64,000 bases of DNA, from contig JABSRU010000025.1 of assembly GCA_013214965.1 (NCBI GenBank), positions 1 through 64,000 of the forward strand, written 5' to 3'. This stretch comes from Gammaproteobacteria bacterium (GTDB taxonomy: Bacteria; Pseudomonadota; Gammaproteobacteria; Enterobacterales; Psychrobiaceae). The first letter of the stretch is position 1. Each line of letters begins with the position of its first letter. The notes below the pieces were generated by a model. It made no database searches. It was not told the origin of the DNA and was given only the letters and a program-made list of their open reading frames with translations. Of this stretch, positions 1 to 8,357 are shown piece by piece. The position numbers and the translations under genes are program-made.

Positions 1-1
1 A

Positions 2-1123
2 AACATGTTTGCCATCGATGGCTGTAAGATTAAATCCAATGCTAGCAAGGAGTGGAGCGGTACTCATGAAGAACTTGGCCGCAAACAAGAGAAATTAAAA
101 CGTGCCAGCAAACGCATCTTAGCCAGGCATCAAGCCCATGACAATTCAAATGAAGAAGAGCTTGAGCACGATCTAAAGCAGAAAGCCAAGTTAGATAAAA
201 GCGCTGATAAGATTGAAAAATTTCTAGCATCCAATGAAGAGAAGCTGGGCAGTCGAAACACGCCCGTTAAAAGCAACATCACCGATCCTGACAGCGCAAA
301 AATGACCACCAGTAAAGGCACAATCCAAGGCTATAACGGGATTGCGATTAATGATGATAAGCATCAAATCATCTTACAAGCTGAAGTTTGGGGCTCGGTT
401 GGAGAGCAACAAACATTGGCGCCAGCCGTTCAACAATTAGAAGAACAGTTCGCTAAACTTGGCACGCCAGATACCTTTGCAACCGCTGCATTCACGGCCG
501 ACAGTGGTTTTCACAGTGAGAAAAATCTTAAGTTCATGGCAACAACGGGTTTAGACACTTACATTGCGGACACGAAATTTAGAAGTCGAAATCCATTATT
601 TAAAACCAGTGAGACTTATCACACCGAAAAAGAAAAACGACGATTAAAACGCAGTAAAGGCAGACCGAAACTGTTCAGCTCAAATGAGTTTAATTTAGAT
701 ATCAATTCAAAGACATGCCGTTGCCCTGCGGGAAAATTAATGAAGTTTAGAGGTGACAATGTTAAGAGTGAAGGGAAATTTTATACACGCTTTCAAGGTG
801 AGTTAAACGATTGTGAGAATTGTGCGCTAAGGGCGATGTGTATGAGAAATCCCCCCAAGAAAGAGGGTCGGCAAGTACAATTTTTGAATGACACAGTAAA
901 AAATATAACCTATACAGCGAAAATGCGGATAAAGATAGATAGCAGCATAGGTCGACGGCAATACAGTAAACGATTAGGGATGATTGAACCGGTGTTTGGC
1001 AATATAACGGTGAACAAAGGCATGAATAAATTCACCTTGCGAGGAAAAGACAAAGTGAATGCCCAATGGCAGATGTATTGCTTTGTCCATAATATTGAAA
1101 AGCTTCGAAATAGCCTTCATTGA
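2..1123 (+). CDS. IS1182-type transposase, C-terminal part (runs in from left edge)
   Basis: This is the C-terminal part of a DDE transposase resembling the IS1182 family. The frame is already open at the window edge and the opening residues (NMFAIDGCKIKSNAS) match the family's internal DG-KI-ANA block, so the true start lies to the left. A charged Lys/Glu-rich helical stretch (about residues 20-75) precedes the catalytic core (DSGFHSEKNL, about 165). A Cys-rich segment (CRCPAGK, then CENCALRAMC) lies around 240-280, followed by the conserved C-terminal YSKRLGMIEPVFGNI block, in which the Glu is the probable third catalytic acid. The visible part has no stop or frameshift, so the element could be intact. 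The flanking 3' inverted repeat was not identified with confidence. Confidence 0.85.
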   Translation, partial: NMFAIDGCKIKSNASKEWSGTHEELGRKQEKLKRASKRILARHQAHDNSNEEELEHDLKQKAKLDKSADKIEKFLASNEEKLGSRNTPVKSNITDPDSAKMTTSKGTIQGYNGIAINDDKHQIILQAEVWGSVGEQQTLAPAVQQLEEQFAKLGTPDTFATAAFTADSGFHSEKNLKFMATTGLDTYIADTKFRSRNPLFKTSETYHTEKEKRRLKRSKGRPKLFSSNEFNLDINSKTCRCPAGKLMKFRGDNVKSEGKFYTRFQGELNDCENCALRAMCMRNPPKKEGRQVQFLNDTVKNITYTAKMRIKIDSSIGRRQYSKRLGMIEPVFGNITVNKGMNKFTLRGKDKVNAQWQMYCFVHNIEKLRNSLH

Positions 1124-1270
1124 AGGGTAAAAGACCACAAATCCAGCCTAAAACTATCAATTAAGCGTTCTGCATGTACTAATTCACCACAAACACTTTT
1201 ATCACCAAATAATCAGTTAGTGATTGAAAAGATGAACAATCTCAATTATTGTCTTCATATATTAAAAATT

Positions 1271-1300
1271 TAGGCTGAGAATGATTAATTCTACAGCCTC
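1271..1300. other. Imperfect hairpin abutting the integron cassette
   Basis: AGGCTGAGAAT (1272-1282) can pair with ATTCTACAGCCT (1288-1299), leaving one unpaired A. The hairpin ends directly at the cassette boundary G|TT at 1301. A stem with a bulged base beside GTTRRRY resembles the right half of an attC, but I cannot find a matching left core (RYYYAAC) upstream. It could be a damaged attC, an IS end or a terminator. Confidence 0.35.
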
Positions 1301-1301
1301 G

Positions 1302-2142
1302 TTAGGGCTATAGGCAGAATGTCGAGTAAAATTCCAGATTCATGTTATGCATGTGATAGCTCACCTAGTAGTCGTGAGCACGTTCCTCCTAAATGTCTTT
1401 TTCCCACAGAATTAGGACAAAATTTAAGAAAGGACTTAATTACAGTCCCAAGTTGTGAGGTACACAACGGTAAGAAATCTGATGATGATGAGTTTTTGTT
1501 AGCCAGCTTAGCTGGTATTGTTGGATGCAATAATATTGGTATGTTGCATAAGTTTACTAAAGTAGACCGCGCTATTCGCAGGAGTGGTGGTAGATTACTC
1601 AAAAAAGTATTAAAAACATCTGAAGTTAAATCTCATAAATTGGAAGATGGAAATGTTGTTGATATAGCTTGGGGTAAACCAGACCTCGAGCGCTTACATA
1701 CTTGCTTTTCTCTCATTGGTCTAGGCCTATATTTTCATGAATTAGGCGAGCGATTTAAAGGTAAAGTAACCTGTGAAGTAGTTTATGTGCCAATTAATGA
1801 TCGGGGGCGAGCTGGTTATCGAGAGTTTGCAGTTGAACAAATGCATAAAGAACTTTCTACTAGTAAGGTTAAAGGTGAAAACCCGGAAGTATTTCAGTGG
1901 GTAATTGGCCCAAGAGATCCGTCTGGAGCATGTTGCGGTAAAGTTGTATTTTATGGCAATCTATCTGTTTATTTGGCATTTATTCCTGAATCGTTTAAAG
2001 AGGATGATTTTGTTAATCTTTATGATATTGCTAAATCGGCTAGTAAACCTGTTTATATCCAAAAAGATGGAAAAAGGTTCAGGATAAACTAAGCCCTAAC
2101 AAATAAGAATAGGTGTCGCGCAGCCGACACCTTATTCGGGTG
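1302..2142 (+). mobile_element. Single integron gene cassette (one ORF plus attC), no integrase nearby
   Basis: The segment has the anatomy of an integron cassette. It opens at a core site GTTAGGGC (1301-1308) and the ORF starts 11 bases later. The ORF stop is followed at once by GCCCTAAC (2093-2100), the exact reverse complement of the opening core, as expected when the first cassette bases complete attC in the circular form. A hairpin follows, ending in GTTGGAC (2142-2148), which fits the GTTRRRY consensus. Recombination would fall after the G at 1301 and the G at 2142. No integron integrase or second clear attC is visible, so this is either a lone (CALIN-like) cassette or the edge of an array disrupted by the neighbouring insertion sequences. 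Confidence 0.75.
1319..2092 (+). CDS. HNH-like protein of unknown function, cassette-borne
   Basis: A 257-residue protein whose first 60 residues look like an HNH/zinc-binding module: a Cys pair (C9, C12), the EHVPPKCLFP block (H21), then PSCEVHNGKKSDDDEF (C46, H49, N50). HNH folds of this sort are found in nucleases of restriction, anti-phage and mobile systems. The remaining 200 residues are not recognised; they hold a YREFAVEQMHKEL helix and a hydrophobic VVFYGNLSVYLAFIP stretch without an obvious membrane anchor. The gene fills the cassette almost completely, starting 11 bases after the core site with its stop touching attC, which is typical of cassette genes. There is no clear Shine-Dalgarno, also common in cassettes. 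Nuclease activity is inferred from the motif only. Confidence 0.7.
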   Translation: MSSKIPDSCYACDSSPSSREHVPPKCLFPTELGQNLRKDLITVPSCEVHNGKKSDDDEFLLASLAGIVGCNNIGMLHKFTKVDRAIRRSGGRLLKKVLKTSEVKSHKLEDGNVVDIAWGKPDLERLHTCFSLIGLGLYFHELGERFKGKVTCEVVYVPINDRGRAGYREFAVEQMHKELSTSKVKGENPEVFQWVIGPRDPSGACCGKVVFYGNLSVYLAFIPESFKEDDFVNLYDIAKSASKPVYIQKDGKRFRIN

Positions 2143-2148
2143 TTGGAC
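2093..2148 (+). other. attC recombination site of the cassette
   Basis: A site of about 56 bases, a usual length for short attC sites. The left core GCCCTAAC (2093-2100) and right core GTTGGAC (2142-2148) can pair imperfectly. Inside, GAATAGGTGTCG (2108-2119) pairs with CGACACCTTATTC (2125-2137), leaving one base unpaired. Such an extrahelical base is the hallmark that orients attC strand choice by integron integrases. The loop is only about five or six bases. Evidence is structural; no alignment was run. Confidence 0.72.
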
Positions 2149-2365
2149 AAGCCCGCAGCCCCACTTATATAGTCAATTGTGAATTTTGTTTTAATGGGCA
2201 CTCAACCTGCGGGTGAACTCAGGCCGAGTGGTGTTAGGAGATCAAGCTTTATCGTTTAATATCAATGAGTTATATTTTTTTTGTCATAAATTACTACGTC
2301 CTCACATGGTGTGGTTTACGTTTTGAACACCACTAACTATCGCCATTATCTTTACCGCCTGAGCC
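2149..2365. other. Non-coding stretch between attC and IS91 remnant
   Basis: No convincing gene is present. It contains a widely spaced inverted repeat, AGTGGTGTT near 2229-2237 and AACACCACT near 2327-2335. Because it lies just beyond the 3' end of the IS91-type transposase, the repeat may belong to the origin-side terminus of that element, but I cannot match it to a known oriIS. Confidence 0.3.
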
Positions 2366-3063
2366 CTAAATCGTTAACGTCACTCGCACGCATGACATGT
2401 TTTGTTGGCAACATGGACAAGGACATATTGCTATGCGCTTCGGGACTGGTTTTGGCGCTAGCCAGTTCGGTGACCGACACAAAATAATCATGATTTTAAA
2501 GAGTGTGGCTTTGGCATTGCCGCGTAAAAATCCATAATCACGCACCCGCTGGAGTCCTTTAGGTAACACGTGTTGTAAAATCAGCAGCAAAAACTTCAAG
2601 GTGGGTAGATTTCGGTATTTTGTGGTGTTGGTTTCGCTGTCCTGGTATTTAAAGATCACCTGGCCATTGCTGGTGCTAATGATGTCTTTACCACTGATGA
2701 CACCGCGATAGAGATATCGGGATAAATATTTAAGGGCTGGCAGTCCGTAGCCAATTTTTTGCAATGGACAACCCATTGAGTTGGCATTTTATGACGATGA
2801 TAATCAGTAAAGATAAAGAGTCATACTGCGTAATTGCCTCAAATATTCGCGCGTGCCAAACACGTGCTAGGGCTTGTTGATTAAATAAATACTCCGGATC
2901 GCCTGTGTGTGCAATACGCTAGTAAACCCAATTTCCCCTTTTTTCTGCTGCTGGCCAAAGTCCTTCATCACCGAAGCTGACACCTGAAACATCAGTTGGT
3001 ATAACACTTTTGTGTTGCGTTTCACTAACCCTTGCCATATCAGTGAGGTAGTGGGATGAGTCG
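2366..3063 (-). pseudogene. IS91-family (HUH, Y2) transposase, deleted and frameshifted
   Basis: Three minus-strand pieces in different frames together resemble an IS91-type transposase. From about 3060 one frame reads SLIWQGLVKRNTKVLYQLMF through to GEIGFTSVLHTQ. A second frame then reads EYLFNQQALARVWHARIF, and after a shift at the A-run of GCAAAAAATTGG (about 2753) a third frame reads IGYGLPALKYLSRYLYRGVI to the end. The HUH-bearing core expected between VLHTQ and YLFNQ is missing, as is the zinc-finger N-terminus, so the enzyme must be dead. The C-terminal piece keeps a CPCPCCQQNMSC cysteine cluster. The piece sits directly behind a truncated tyrosine recombinase, the usual gene order of IS91-like elements that carry such a recombinase. 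Confidence 0.8.
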
Positions 3064-3067
3064 GTCT

Positions 3068-3433
3068 TTACCGCCTTTGCCATCGCTGTTTCTTCGTTTT
3101 ACTGATTAATTTCGCGACCTCGTCAGGCGACAAAATATCGGGAAGCCGTTTGACTTGAGGCGGCTTAACAATACTGAGCCATTCCCATTGTTTATTCAGG
3201 GTGTGGCGATAAAAGAACTGCAAGCCATTGCGATCAAGCTTGATGGTACTCCACGAGTGCGTTTTAATCAGTGCATGAAAGTAAGTTTTTAACTCTTGCG
3301 TGGTTAAAGTGTCAGGAGCTTTATCAAAGAACTCAGTGATACGGCGCACGGCACGTGTATAGGCATCAATCGTTGAGGGTCGCATGCCTTGTAAGCGAAG
3401 ATTAATAAGGTGTTGTTGTTCAGTAGTGTTCAT
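3068..3433 (-). pseudogene. Truncated tyrosine recombinase (N-terminal domain only) of the IS91-type element
   Basis: 121 residues matching only the N-terminal, SAM-like DNA-binding half of a tyrosine recombinase: LRLQGMRPSTIDAYTRAVRR, then FFDKAPDTLT, SWSTIKLDRNGLQFFYRH and RLPDILSPDEVAKLI. In intact relatives the catalytic domain with the Arg, His and Tyr residues follows ILSPDEV; here the frame ends 16 residues later in KKQRWQRR. The stop lies at the join with the transposase remnant, so one deletion probably removed both the integrase catalytic domain and the transposase N-terminus. A clean start at 3433 remains, so a short peptide could still be made. Confidence 0.75.
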
Positions 3434-3477
3434 TTCTTATACTCCATTAAAACCATCGAAAGATGAAGTATGGTTGA

Positions 3478-4840
3478 GCTAAAACTCTGCCAACAGAAAA
3501 CCCAGCAACGGGCGAAACCTTAACTGAGGTTGCATCTTGCAATGCTGACGATGTAAATGTTGCCGTTGCTAATGCTAAAGCGGTTTATGAAGACGGTGTT
3601 TGGTCAAAATTTCGCCTAGTGAAAGGAAATCAGCCGTACTAAAACTCGCTGACTTAGTTGAAGAGCACGCAGTAGACTTGGCTGGTTTAGAAACGTTAGA
3701 ATCTGGCAAACCTATTCATGAATATATTAAGACTGATTTACCAGAAACTATCAGCTGCATTAGATAGTATGCTGAGGCTGCTGATAAAATATATGATCAA
3801 ATATCGCCAACCGGTCATGATGCACTAGCAACGATACGTAGAGAAGCAGTGGGTGTTGTTGCTTGTGTACTACCTTGGAATTTTCCATTAATGATGGGTA
3901 ACTCGGTTATTATCAAACCTGCAGAATCAACCAGTATGACCACACTTAAAGTGGCAGAACTTGCCATTGAAGCAGGTATACCTGCGGGTGTTTTCAATGT
4001 GTTACTTGGTTTTGGCCCTGAAGTTGGTGAACCACTTGGTATGCATGATGATGTACAAGTGGTTTCATTTACTGGTTCAACGGCAACAGGTAGACATTTT
4101 TTAAGATATTCAGCGTTGAGTAACCTTAAGCGTGTTGTACTTGAATGCGGCGGAAAAAGCCCAAGTGTCATTCTTTCTGATGCAAAAGACTTAGATTCAA
4201 TTGCAGATAATGTAGTGAACGCTGCTTTGTGGAACATGGGACAAAATTGTACCGCTAATTCTCGCATAATTATTCACAAAGATTTAAAAACCGCATTAAC
4301 TCAGAAAATCATTGAAAAGCTTGATGAATGGCAAACTGGCGATCCATTAGATCCTCAATATATGCTAGGCTCAATCATCAATAAACCGCAATATGAAAAA
4401 ATCTTACGTTATATTGAAATTGGAAAAAAGAGGGTGCAACCTTAATTTATGGTGGCAATGCATTAAGCATTAATAACGGTTTATTTATTGAACCGGCTAT
4501 TTTTGATAACGTAACACCTGATATGACTATCGCCATTGAAGAAATATTTGGCCCTGTTTTTGGATTAATCGAAGCAGCGTCTGATGAAGAAGCTATTGCC
4601 ATTGCTAATGACAGTTGTTACGGCCTGCAAGCCTCTTTATATACCAGCGATCTTAAAAAGGCTCATTTGTATGCTCAACAACTTCAAGCAGGTACAGTGT
4701 CTGTTAACTGTTTCTCTGAAGGCGATGTAAGTACACCGTTTGGCGACTATAAACTGTCAGGTTTTGGTGGTAGAGATAACTCATTAATGGCTTTTGACCA
4801 ATACAGCGAAGTAAAAACGACTTGGTTTGATCTTTATTAA
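3478..4840 (+). pseudogene. puuC: puuC-like aldehyde dehydrogenase, decayed
   Basis: Conceptual joining of frames gives a near-complete NAD-dependent aldehyde dehydrogenase most like PuuC (gamma-glutamyl-gamma-aminobutyraldehyde dehydrogenase of putrescine breakdown). Five lesions are visible: the first 25-30 residues are lost at the IS91 side, with a TGA just before AKTLPTENPATGE; a one-base loss lies near 3613 (WSKF to PSERKSAV); a Trp codon has become TAG at 3765-3767 (SCIR*YAEAADK); about 11 residues are missing in frame after PWNFPLMM, where relatives read on into a Trp-Lys-Pro-Ala helix; and a one-base loss lies in the A-run at 4424-4429. Catalytic residues survive in the fragments (Glu in LECGGKSPS, Cys in GQNCTANS), so decay looks recent. 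Confidence 0.85.
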
Positions 4841-4851
4841 GGCAACTACAA

Positions 4852-4881
4852 TAAAGTGGTGATTGATAAATCACCACTTTA
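4852..4881. terminator. Perfect 13-bp hairpin between convergent puuC remnant and rnb
   Basis: TAAAGTGGTGATT (4852-4864), a GATA loop and its exact complement (4869-4881). A/T-rich flanks on both sides suit a bidirectional terminator, although no long T-run follows. Confidence 0.6.
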
Positions 4882-4938
4882 CATCATATAACCTTTCTAA
4901 CACTAGCAACGCTTAACCGTAGTGTTCTTACACCATTA

Positions 4939-6903
4939 TTAAGATATAGTCTCAGCAATCGTCGCGGTAATACTGCGTTTTTCGTGATTCGTTTGGGTGA
5001 TGATTAAATTCACTTGATCTTTAAGTTTAAAGCGCACTTCATTATCAACCTTAATAGTACCAGCCTCACTGTCACATTGGCAGGCATTACGATCGGGGTG
5101 AATATGACTCATGGGTACAAAGACCACGGCTCCATTATCATTCAACTTTGCTAAAAATCCTGCGCGATTGATGTTAAAAATGGTCGCTGAAAATACTTGC
5201 TTAGATTCTGCACAATCACTCAAATAATTGACATAGAGCCAGTTACCGATATCACGTTCAACTAAGCGTTGATTATCTCGTTGTAATTTTAGCTGTTGTG
5301 CGTTTTCTTCAGTCACAGTATCGGCATGGTATTTGGAATGAATAATTGACTTAATAAGCCGATGATTCAATAAATCGCCATATTTTCTGATTGGTGAAGT
5401 CCACGTTGCATATTGCTCAGTACCTAGCCCAAAGTGTGGCATCGGTGCGGCTGAGATATTGGCATAATTTTGAAATTTACGTAATCGAGCGCCTAGGCCT
5501 TGAGCACCACGACTGACCAGTTCACGCTGTAATTGGCAGTAGCCAACTACCGTTAATAAGTGCTCTTTGCTGTAAATAAAGTTGTGTTCCTTTAATACGG
5601 TGGCTGCTTTGGCCGCTTTATCAGGATCGATGCCAGGATGGGTATTGAAAATACCATTATCGAGATGTTGACGTAATAATTTTGCGCCGCTAAAGTTGGC
5701 CAGCAGCATTGATTCTTCAACCATTTGCTGAGCAACGTTATGGTGTTCAACTCGAATGTTGGTGACTTGGTTATTGTCACCTATTTCAAAACGAAAATCT
5801 GGCTGGCTGTCAAACAGTTGGGTGTTTTTAGCGCGCCAACAAGCGCGAGAGAAGGCCATGTCCGATAATGATGTTAGCGCAGCAGCCAATGCGGTATCGG
5901 GTTGCCAATCTTGCGGTTTCTGATCAATGAAATTAGCCACTTGTTGATAGTTTAGGCGGTGAGAGGAAATAGCCCAACCGCTATTAAACTCAACATTATC
6001 AGTCAATATCCCGCGATCAGTGATTTCCATTTTACATAGCATCACCGGGCGTTTTTGGCCTTCACGTAATGAACAAATGTCATGGCTGATACTATCGGGT
6101 AGCATGGTGATGTTGCGCCCTGGCAAATAGTGAGTATAGCCACGTTGTTGGGCTATAAGGTCGTATTCACTACCCGCCGCAATATAAGCACTAGGATCTG
6201 CTATGGCAATGGTTAGCTGCCAATGACCGTTGGCTAATGGCACAATATTGATTGCGTCATCCATGTCTTGGGTTTTTTCACCATCAATGGTGAAAAATAA
6301 TTGATCGCACAAATCGATTCGCTCGATATTTTGATCATCTATTTGCCATTGACTCGGCTCTGATGGCGCAGCGCTTGGTAAATTTGCACCGGCTAAATTG
6401 TGTTTAGCAATAGTCACTAACCACGGGGCATTACTGTCTTGCGCCGCGACAATCAGTTGATCTATTTTTGCGGTGAAGGTCTTTGGTTGCTCACTGGAAA
6501 GCGGGTGTGCCGTTAGTGTGGCTAAGACCCAATCATTTTCGGTGAGCTGCACTCCTGTTATTCCCTTGGCCGGGATCGGTTTAATTTGTGGCGTATTATC
6601 AACGGTGACAAATAGTTTGTTATTGTGTTGTTTTACTCGACCAATAAACTGAGTCAAAGCGGGTGTAATTAAGCTCTCAGGCTCTGCTTGGGTTTTATTT
6701 TTTTCACTACGTAGCACTGCTGAAACTATATCACCGTGTAATACATTCTTCATCAATGGCGGGGCGATGAAGTGGCTTTTACCCTTATCGGTTTCTAAAA
6801 AACCATAGCTTTTATCTGTCGCTTTGACGCGACCTTCTACTTTGGGTAAATCTTCAGTAATATTTTTCTTCAATTGCGCCAGTAGCGCATTGTCTTTGAA
6901 CAT
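4939..6903 (-). CDS. rnb: Exoribonuclease II
   Basis: RNase II, a processive 3'-to-5' hydrolytic exoribonuclease of single-stranded RNA. At 654 residues it matches the family length (E. coli 644). The order is a cold-shock-like domain (about 20-85, VEGRVKATDKSYGFLETD), a second OB segment, the RNB catalytic domain (about 190-520) and a C-terminal S1 domain (about 560-640). The four metal-binding acids are visible with canonical spacing at D207, D213, D215 and D216 (TIDGEKTQDMDDAINI). The conserved TSPIRKYGDLLNHRLI block near 500 confirms the family. It is a single-gene unit transcribed away from the unknown gene at 7101. Confidence 0.95.
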   Translation of the reverse strand: MFKDNALLAQLKKNITEDLPKVEGRVKATDKSYGFLETDKGKSHFIAPPLMKNVLHGDIVSAVLRSEKNKTQAEPESLITPALTQFIGRVKQHNNKLFVTVDNTPQIKPIPAKGITGVQLTENDWVLATLTAHPLSSEQPKTFTAKIDQLIVAAQDSNAPWLVTIAKHNLAGANLPSAAPSEPSQWQIDDQNIERIDLCDQLFFTIDGEKTQDMDDAINIVPLANGHWQLTIAIADPSAYIAAGSEYDLIAQQRGYTHYLPGRNITMLPDSISHDICSLREGQKRPVMLCKMEITDRGILTDNVEFNSGWAISSHRLNYQQVANFIDQKPQDWQPDTALAAALTSLSDMAFSRACWRAKNTQLFDSQPDFRFEIGDNNQVTNIRVEHHNVAQQMVEESMLLANFSGAKLLRQHLDNGIFNTHPGIDPDKAAKAATVLKEHNFIYSKEHLLTVVGYCQLQRELVSRGAQGLGARLRKFQNYANISAAPMPHFGLGTEQYATWTSPIRKYGDLLNHRLIKSIIHSKYHADTVTEENAQQLKLQRDNQRLVERDIGNWLYVNYLSDCAESKQVFSATIFNINRAGFLAKLNDNGAVVFVPMSHIHPDRNACQCDSEAGTIKVDNEVRFKLKDQVNLIITQTNHEKRSITATIAETIS

Positions 6904-7100
6904 GTCTAAATTCCACTAAAACGATGGCGAGACTATAGGATAAATCGCTTAATGAAGCTAGTACCTATCGCGCTTTGGATTTAAATTATCAAAACAAACG
7001 CGAAATAACATAATTTTTACTAGTATCTACTAGCATATCAGGTAAATTATCTACTTTTAGTAAAGGGCATATTTTTCTAACGGATGAGAGCAACGTTAAC

Positions 7101-8357
7101 ATGGCATTAAAAAAATTATTCAAGCTATCAATAGGGTTACTATTTTCTTTTGGCATGACCGTTTATCTGGTTTTTAGTGATCATGGCATCGTGAGTGCAA
7201 ATCATCAGGTGTCAATCAAGGAAGTTGCAGCGGCTAAGCAAACGGTTAAGAGCATCGTCAATAAACTTTCTGGTAGTAACCAAACGGTAGAAATTGCTTT
7301 ATCACAACAAGATATCGATGCCGTCATGTCCGTTGCGTCTCATGTCATCGAGTCTGCAACATTTCAGTCAAATTTAAGTGCCTTTGGCATGACGCTTAAT
7401 GCCACGATAAAAGTTGATTACATTGTGTCGACCAGCTATATCAATCTGCAATGTTTACTAACACCGGGGTTTGAAAAATTTGAGTTTGATAATTGCAACA
7501 TTGGTTCTATTTCAGTACCAGGTGCCTTTGTTGAATGGTCGATTAAAAACGGGACCCATTTAATATTTGGCAAAGAGGTCAAAAATACGGTAGCGATGCT
7601 AATTGATGATGCGGTTCTTAGTAATAATAAAATTGTATTAAAAGCGACTAAATCTGACCATTTTAAGCAAGATATTAAAGACTCCTTACAAGGGGCTACC
7701 CAAATTGTTCGTAGCGTCTTCAAGAAAAAGCAAGTCGACAAACAGCAAGTATTAGTCTACTTAGATTATTTAAACAGCTTAAATCATCGCTCCGATTCCA
7801 TTGCTTTTTATATCGGTAAATTGTTTGCTCAGGTCCAACAGGTGGGCAATATCGATGATAATAGCGCAGCACTTTGGGCGTTAATGATCGCCTATGCTAA
7901 CCCTGGGTTTGGCCAATATATCGGGATTAATTACCGTCACTCCCATCCAACTAGCCATATAACGTTACGTGGGCGTCAGGATATCTTACTTCACTTTCTT
8001 TATTCAGCGTTTTTAGAACAAATAGGAGACGGTAATATCGGGGTTAAAATAGGAGAAGTGAAAGAGCTATTTGACAGTAATAAAGGCGGCTCAGGCTTTA
8101 GCTTTGCCGATTTAGCCGCCGATAAAACAGGGGTTAAATTTGCTGAAATTTTAACGGATGATGATTCTGCAGGCCATGCTGTCGCCATGCTGGCAAATAT
8201 CACTCAAGAAAGTGTTTTTTTTCCAATCATCATCGATTTACCTGAAGGGTTCAGTGAGCAAGCATTTAATCAACAATACGGCGGTGTTAATGCACAACCG
8301 TATCAAGCAATGATGAGTGAAATTGATGCTCGGATTGCGAGGCTGCCACTTTATTAA
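7101..8357 (+). CDS. Unknown anchored or secreted protein, 418 residues
   Basis: I do not recognise this family. Residues 8-27 (LSIGLLFSFGMTVYLVFSDH) form one hydrophobic segment, fitting an N-terminal membrane anchor with the bulk outside the cytoplasm. No later membrane span is clear. The middle shows a beta-like region with a Cys pair (LQCLLTPG and FDNCNIGS), then a helical region rich in Ala and Leu with HSDSIAFYIGKLFAQVQ- and FSFADLAADKTG-like segments. The start has AGAGCAACG upstream. The stop codon overlaps the convergent ubiV end by four bases (8354-8357), so the two transcripts collide. No catalytic motif was identified. Confidence 0.75.
   Translation: MALKKLFKLSIGLLFSFGMTVYLVFSDHGIVSANHQVSIKEVAAAKQTVKSIVNKLSGSNQTVEIALSQQDIDAVMSVASHVIESATFQSNLSAFGMTLNATIKVDYIVSTSYINLQCLLTPGFEKFEFDNCNIGSISVPGAFVEWSIKNGTHLIFGKEVKNTVAMLIDDAVLSNNKIVLKATKSDHFKQDIKDSLQGATQIVRSVFKKKQVDKQQVLVYLDYLNSLNHRSDSIAFYIGKLFAQVQQVGNIDDNSAALWALMIAYANPGFGQYIGINYRHSHPTSHITLRGRQDILLHFLYSAFLEQIGDGNIGVKIGEVKELFDSNKGGSGFSFADLAADKTGVKFAEILTDDDSAGHAVAMLANITQESVFFPIIIDLPEGFSEQAFNQQYGGVNAQPYQAMMSEIDARIARLPLY

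Noticed and set aside
2218-2345. Second attC or VCR-like site
   Set aside because: An inverted repeat with AGTGGTGTT arms is present, but the core consensus boxes do not fit and the loop is too long and unstructured.
3815-4267. 150-residue minus-strand reading frame
   Set aside because: It is the antisense shadow of the aldehyde dehydrogenase remnant, without any family-like sequence.
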